A DNA stretch of 15,856 nucleotides from the NCBI GenBank assembly GCA_035544835.1, contig DASZZV010000218.1:1-15856 (forward strand), given 5' to 3'. Positions 13,081 to 15,856 of this stretch are shown piece after piece (position 1 is the stretch's first letter; every line of letters starts with the position of its first letter). The position numbers and the translations under genes were made by a program. Source of the stretch: DASZZV01 sp035544835. Lineage in GTDB: Bacteria > Acidobacteriota > Thermoanaerobaculia > Gp7-AA8. Under the pieces are notes generated by a model. That model did not search any database. It was given only the letters and a program-made list of their open reading frames with translations, and was not told where the DNA came from.

Positions 13081-14640
13081 TCACGGTCTTCTCCATCGGC
13101 GTCCATCCCTCTCGAGCAGCTGATCCGCTTCGGCTGGTCCCCAGGTGCCGGCCTCGTACGGGAATGGCACCTCTTTCTCCTGAGCCCAGCGTTCGAGAAC
13201 CGGATCGAGCCACTGCCAGCAGGTCTCGACCTCGTCGCGCCGGGCGAAGAGGGTCGTATCCCCGAGCATCGTGTCGAGCAGGAGTCGCTCATAGGCCTCT
13301 GGCGGCTCGGCGCCAAAGGAGGTCGCATAGCGAAACTCCATGGTGACGGGATGCGTCCGCAGTGTCGGTCCAGGGACCTTGGAGTCGAACTTGAGGGAGA
13401 TTCCCTCATCGGGCTGAATCCGTATGGCCAGGACGTTGGACTGCATTTCAACGTTACTTTGCTTCTTGAACAGGAGGTGCGGCGCCGGACGGAAGTGAAT
13501 GGCGATGTAGGTGACCCGTTTGGGAGCACGTTTGGCGGCGCGGAGATAGAAGGGAACACCGGCCCAGCGCCAGTTGTCGATGAAGATCTTCATGGCCGCG
13601 TAGGTCTCGGTGGTCGATTTCGGATCGACGCTGTCTTCCTGTCTGTAGCCCGTGACGGGAGCACCGAGGATCGATCCCGCCGCGTACTGTCCGGGGACGA
13701 CGAAGTTCTTGAGGTCGTCGACCGGGAACTCGCGAAGAGCCTTGAGTACCTTGACCTTCTCGTCACGCACTGCATCCGCCTCGAATGCGCTGGGCGGCTC
13801 CATCCCCATGAGACAGACCAGCTGCATCATGTGGTTCTGGATGATGTCGCGCACGATGCCCGAGCTCTCGAAGTAGCCACCGCGGCCCTCGACGCCGACT
13901 GTCTCGGCAACGGTCATCTGGACATGGTCAATGTACTGACGATTCCAGAAGGGCTCAAAAATACCGTTGGCGAAGCGAAGGACGAGGATGTTCTGGACCG
14001 TCTCCTTGCCGAGGTAGTGGTCGATGCGGAAAACCTGTCGCTCGCGGAAGGTCGTCACGGCCACCCGGTTGAGCTCGCGAGCAGTTGCGAGATCGCGACC
14101 GAACGGCTTCTCGATGATCACGCGCGTGAACGGCCCGCGATCCTCGGGGTCATTGACCATCCCTTCCCTGCCCAGCTCCGCCGCGATCACGGGGAAGAAG
14201 GGCGGGGCCACGGAGAGGTAGTAGATACGCCTGCCCCCGGTGCCGCTACTCGAATCGATCTCCTCGAGTTTCTTCTTGAGGCGCTGGTAAGCGCCCGGGT
14301 CGCTGAACTCACCCTGGATGTAGAAGAGTCCCCTGGCGAAGTTCGCCCAGATGGCGTCGTCTACCGGACGCGTGCGGGCGAATTTTTCGCAGGCTTGTCG
14401 CATGTCGTTGCGGAACGCCTCGTCGGTGTACTCGGCGCGGGCAAGACCGACGATGGCCTGGCCGGCGGGAAGCAATCCGTCATGAGCGAGCGAGTAAAGC
14501 GCCGGGATCAGTTTTCGATGGGTCAGATCGCCCGAGGCTCCGAAGATCACCAGAGCCGAGGGATCAGGGACCTTCTCCTGCCCGAGACCCTGACGGAGGG
14601 GATTCGTTTGAGGCTCCGGGGCTGCTATCACCGAAGACAT
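13081..14640 (-). CDS. zwf: Glucose-6-phosphate 1-dehydrogenase
   Basis: A 519-residue cytoplasmic enzyme that oxidises glucose-6-phosphate to 6-phosphogluconolactone with NAD(P)+. The cofactor loop G-A-S-G-D-L-T-H-R-K is at 34-43, E-K-P-F-G at 177-181, and the signature R-I-D-H-Y-L-G-K-E at 205-213 carries the substrate-binding and catalytic region. Length is normal, with an N-terminal extension of about 25 residues before the Rossmann fold. ATG 14640 has an AAGGAG ribosome site at good spacing. It is the first gene of the zwf-opcA-pgl-glk group; its promoter is expected within 14641-14773, most of which is occupied by a 7-bp-array hairpin. Cofactor preference cannot be decided by eye. No gnd, edd or eda is in the window, so the fate of 6-phosphogluconate is not shown. 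Confidence 0.97.
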   Translation of the reverse strand: MSSVIAAPEPQTNPLRQGLGQEKVPDPSALVIFGASGDLTHRKLIPALYSLAHDGLLPAGQAIVGLARAEYTDEAFRNDMRQACEKFARTRPVDDAIWANFARGLFYIQGEFSDPGAYQRLKKKLEEIDSSSGTGGRRIYYLSVAPPFFPVIAAELGREGMVNDPEDRGPFTRVIIEKPFGRDLATARELNRVAVTTFRERQVFRIDHYLGKETVQNILVLRFANGIFEPFWNRQYIDHVQMTVAETVGVEGRGGYFESSGIVRDIIQNHMMQLVCLMGMEPPSAFEADAVRDEKVKVLKALREFPVDDLKNFVVPGQYAAGSILGAPVTGYRQEDSVDPKSTTETYAAMKIFIDNWRWAGVPFYLRAAKRAPKRVTYIAIHFRPAPHLLFKKQSNVEMQSNVLAIRIQPDEGISLKFDSKVPGPTLRTHPVTMEFRYATSFGAEPPEAYERLLLDTMLGDTTLFARRDEVETCWQWLDPVLERWAQEKEVPFPYEAGTWGPAEADQLLERDGRRWRRP

Positions 14641-14663
14641 GTTGCGCTCCTTGCGCTAAAGCG

Positions 14664-14749
14664 AATTGAGAATTGAGAATTGAGAATTGAGAAAGAAGGG
14701 CGGTGACCTCGCTTCTAATTTCTCAATTCTCAATTCTCAATTCTCAATT
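14664..14749. repeat. Facing 7-bp arrays (ATTGAGA) forming a perfect long hairpin
   Basis: Four perfect copies of ATTGAGA (14665-14692) face four copies of the reverse complement TCTCAAT (14721-14748). The arms 14664-14694 and 14719-14749 pair perfectly over 31 bp around a 24-bp loop. The hairpin lies between the DHH phosphoesterase stop and the zwf start, 24 bp upstream of the zwf ATG. The layout is the same as at 9795-9872, but the unit differs by one base (ATTGAGA against ATTGAAA) in every copy of both arms. Confidence 0.95.
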
Positions 14750-14773
14750 TCCGAAGATTGTAGCCGACACGAA

Positions 14774-15790
14774 TTACAGACTGCGAAGAAAGCGCATCTG
14801 CTCCTTGCCCGCCCCGACGCTTTTCAGGAATCGCTCGCGAATGATGACGCGATTCCGGGAGAGCTCTTCGCCAGATCGAAACTCCGCGTTTCCACCGGCT
14901 CGCATGGAATGGCCTCCGCCTGTTCCAAGACCATGCAGAATGCTCTGCATGAGCTCTCCGGCGTTGGCGTCAACGTCATTGGAGCGGACCGACACATACA
15001 ATCGCTTCGCGAAAGCCCCCGAGCACAGCGTCCATCGGACGTGCTGCATCCGGGCAATGAAGTCGGCCATCTCGGGAACGAAGTCGGGCACGCAAACCTC
15101 CCCGAGCATACAGATAGCGACAGTCTGGCCGACCTCCAGGGCATCGAGCGCACCGGCAAGCTGACCGAAATAGGAAAGAGCGAGCGGTGGCTGGGAGATC
15201 GCCGCCAGGATTTCCTTGTCGGCGATCTGAAACAGGTGCTGGTATGCATCGAGATCACCCTCGAACGTTTCCCGTCCGAGATCCTGCGTCTCGGAGCGGA
15301 TTCCATACAGAAGAGCCGTCGCCAGGGCCCGCGGGATCGCTACTCCGGCCTCGCGGAGATAGTTCGTCAGCAGTGTCGCCGATGCACCGATGTTCTGCCG
15401 GATGTCATGAAATCTCGCCTGGGTGCTGACCGGGCGAAGCGGATGGTGATCGATGATGATGTCGGGCATCACATCGGGCGGAAGAATACTGTTCCCGGTG
15501 TGAGGCTGCGCGTCGATCAGGGCGAAGCTGTTGAAGCGCTTCCATTCCTCGTTCTGCAGGGAAACGACCGGCAGATCGAGCAGCTCCACCATGGCGCGAT
15601 TCTCGGCGCGCCCGATGATGCCGCTGTAGCCGACCGTCGAATCCTGCCCCCTGGTCTCGCGCAGGAGATGGCTCAACGCCACCGCGCTGGCCAGAGAGTC
15701 GGGGTCAGGATTCTCATGCGCCAGAATCAGGAGAGGCTCGGCCAGATCGAGCGCCAGGAGCTGTTGCAGAAGTGTCCGATCGTTTGACAT
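14774..15790 (-). CDS. DHH/DHHA1 family phosphoesterase (NrnA-like)
   Basis: A 338-residue cytoplasmic metal-dependent phosphoesterase. The N-terminal DHH domain shows H-E-N-P-D-P-D-S (H25, D29, D31), a lone catalytic D in L-I-D-A-Q near 93, and the D-H-H motif at 114-116. The C-terminal DHHA1 domain ends with G-T-G-G-G-H-S-M-R-A-G-G. This arrangement and length match the NrnA-type nanoRNase / pAp-phosphatase group, which degrades very short RNA and 3'-phosphoadenosine 5'-phosphate; cyclic-di-AMP or pApA hydrolysis is an alternative. ATG 15790 is preferred to ATG 15847, because the extra 19 residues (P-W-S-S-L-S-P-P-R-R) look non-conserved; neither has a clear ribosome site. Any upstream operon partner is outside the window. 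zwf follows on the same strand after 133 bp. Confidence 0.85.
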   Translation of the reverse strand: MSNDRTLLQQLLALDLAEPLLILAHENPDPDSLASAVALSHLLRETRGQDSTVGYSGIIGRAENRAMVELLDLPVVSLQNEEWKRFNSFALIDAQPHTGNSILPPDVMPDIIIDHHPLRPVSTQARFHDIRQNIGASATLLTNYLREAGVAIPRALATALLYGIRSETQDLGRETFEGDLDAYQHLFQIADKEILAAISQPPLALSYFGQLAGALDALEVGQTVAICMLGEVCVPDFVPEMADFIARMQHVRWTLCSGAFAKRLYVSVRSNDVDANAGELMQSILHGLGTGGGHSMRAGGNAEFRSGEELSRNRVIIRERFLKSVGAGKEQMRFLRSL

Positions 15791-15856
15791 CGAGATGGGT
15801 GGAATGATGGTACAGCGCCGAGGGGGAGACAGGGAACTCCAGGGCATCCCGTGCCC

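Noticed and set aside
13351..14676. Open frame of 441 codons on the + strand
   Set aside because: It is fully antisense to zwf, whose protein motifs are unmistakable; the translation has no recognisable domain and follows the codon pattern of the opposite strand.
14687..15787. Open frame of 366 codons on the + strand
   Set aside because: Antisense to the DHH phosphoesterase gene, and its beginning is the 7-bp array; no family resemblance.

Overview
The window is GC-rich, dense bacterial DNA from a free-living Gram-negative-like heterotroph. The mix of genes (OpcA-assisted glucose-6-phosphate dehydrogenase, COG0837-type glucokinase, radical SAM/SPASM proteins among glycosyltransferases) and the abundant paired-hairpin repeats between genes would suit Acidobacteriota or a related phylum. 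That placement is only an inference; no rRNA or tRNA is present to fix it. Thirteen complete genes and one partial gene are supported.

Left part (1-6121): a truncated dihydrodipicolinate-reductase-like gene runs into a response-regulator/diguanylate cyclase gene on the + strand. A minus-strand block follows, read from 6121 down to 1163: a membrane glycosyltransferase (GT2), a radical SAM/SPASM protein, a GT4 glycosyltransferase, a second radical SAM/SPASM protein overlapping the GT4 stop codon by 4 bp, and a small three-helix membrane protein. It looks like a surface-glycan or glycolipid locus with two uncharacterised radical enzymes. Two large inverted-repeat elements sit in its gene gaps.

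Middle (6122-7821): a divergent intergenic region, then a polyprenyl-phosphate-type GT2 glycosyltransferase on the + strand with an unusual Pro/Arg-rich C-terminal tail of about 120 residues. Another inverted-repeat element fills the convergent gap after it.

Right part (7822-15856): everything is on the minus strand. In transcription order it holds a DHH/DHHA1 phosphoesterase, zwf, opcA, pgl, glk, ychF and an alpha/beta hydrolase. Zwf, OpcA, Pgl and Glk make a compact oxidative pentose-phosphate entry module: glucose to glucose-6-phosphate to 6-phosphogluconolactone to 6-phosphogluconate. opcA and pgl overlap by ATGA, and pgl and glk are 16 bp apart. A 430-bp repeat island separates zwf from opcA.

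The most unusual feature is the non-coding DNA. Four gene gaps hold mirror-image repeat elements of 122-225 bp. Each arm carries two adjacent small hairpins; the stems differ between families but the loops are alike (often GTAA or GTAG). Two further gaps hold 7-bp tandem arrays (ATTGAAA or ATTGAGA) facing their own reverse complement, able to fold into 31-33 bp stems. An 8-bp array and a 7-bp TGACATC array occur elsewhere. One element supplies the last codons and the stop of a glycosyltransferase gene. No transposase, CRISPR array or RNA gene was seen.
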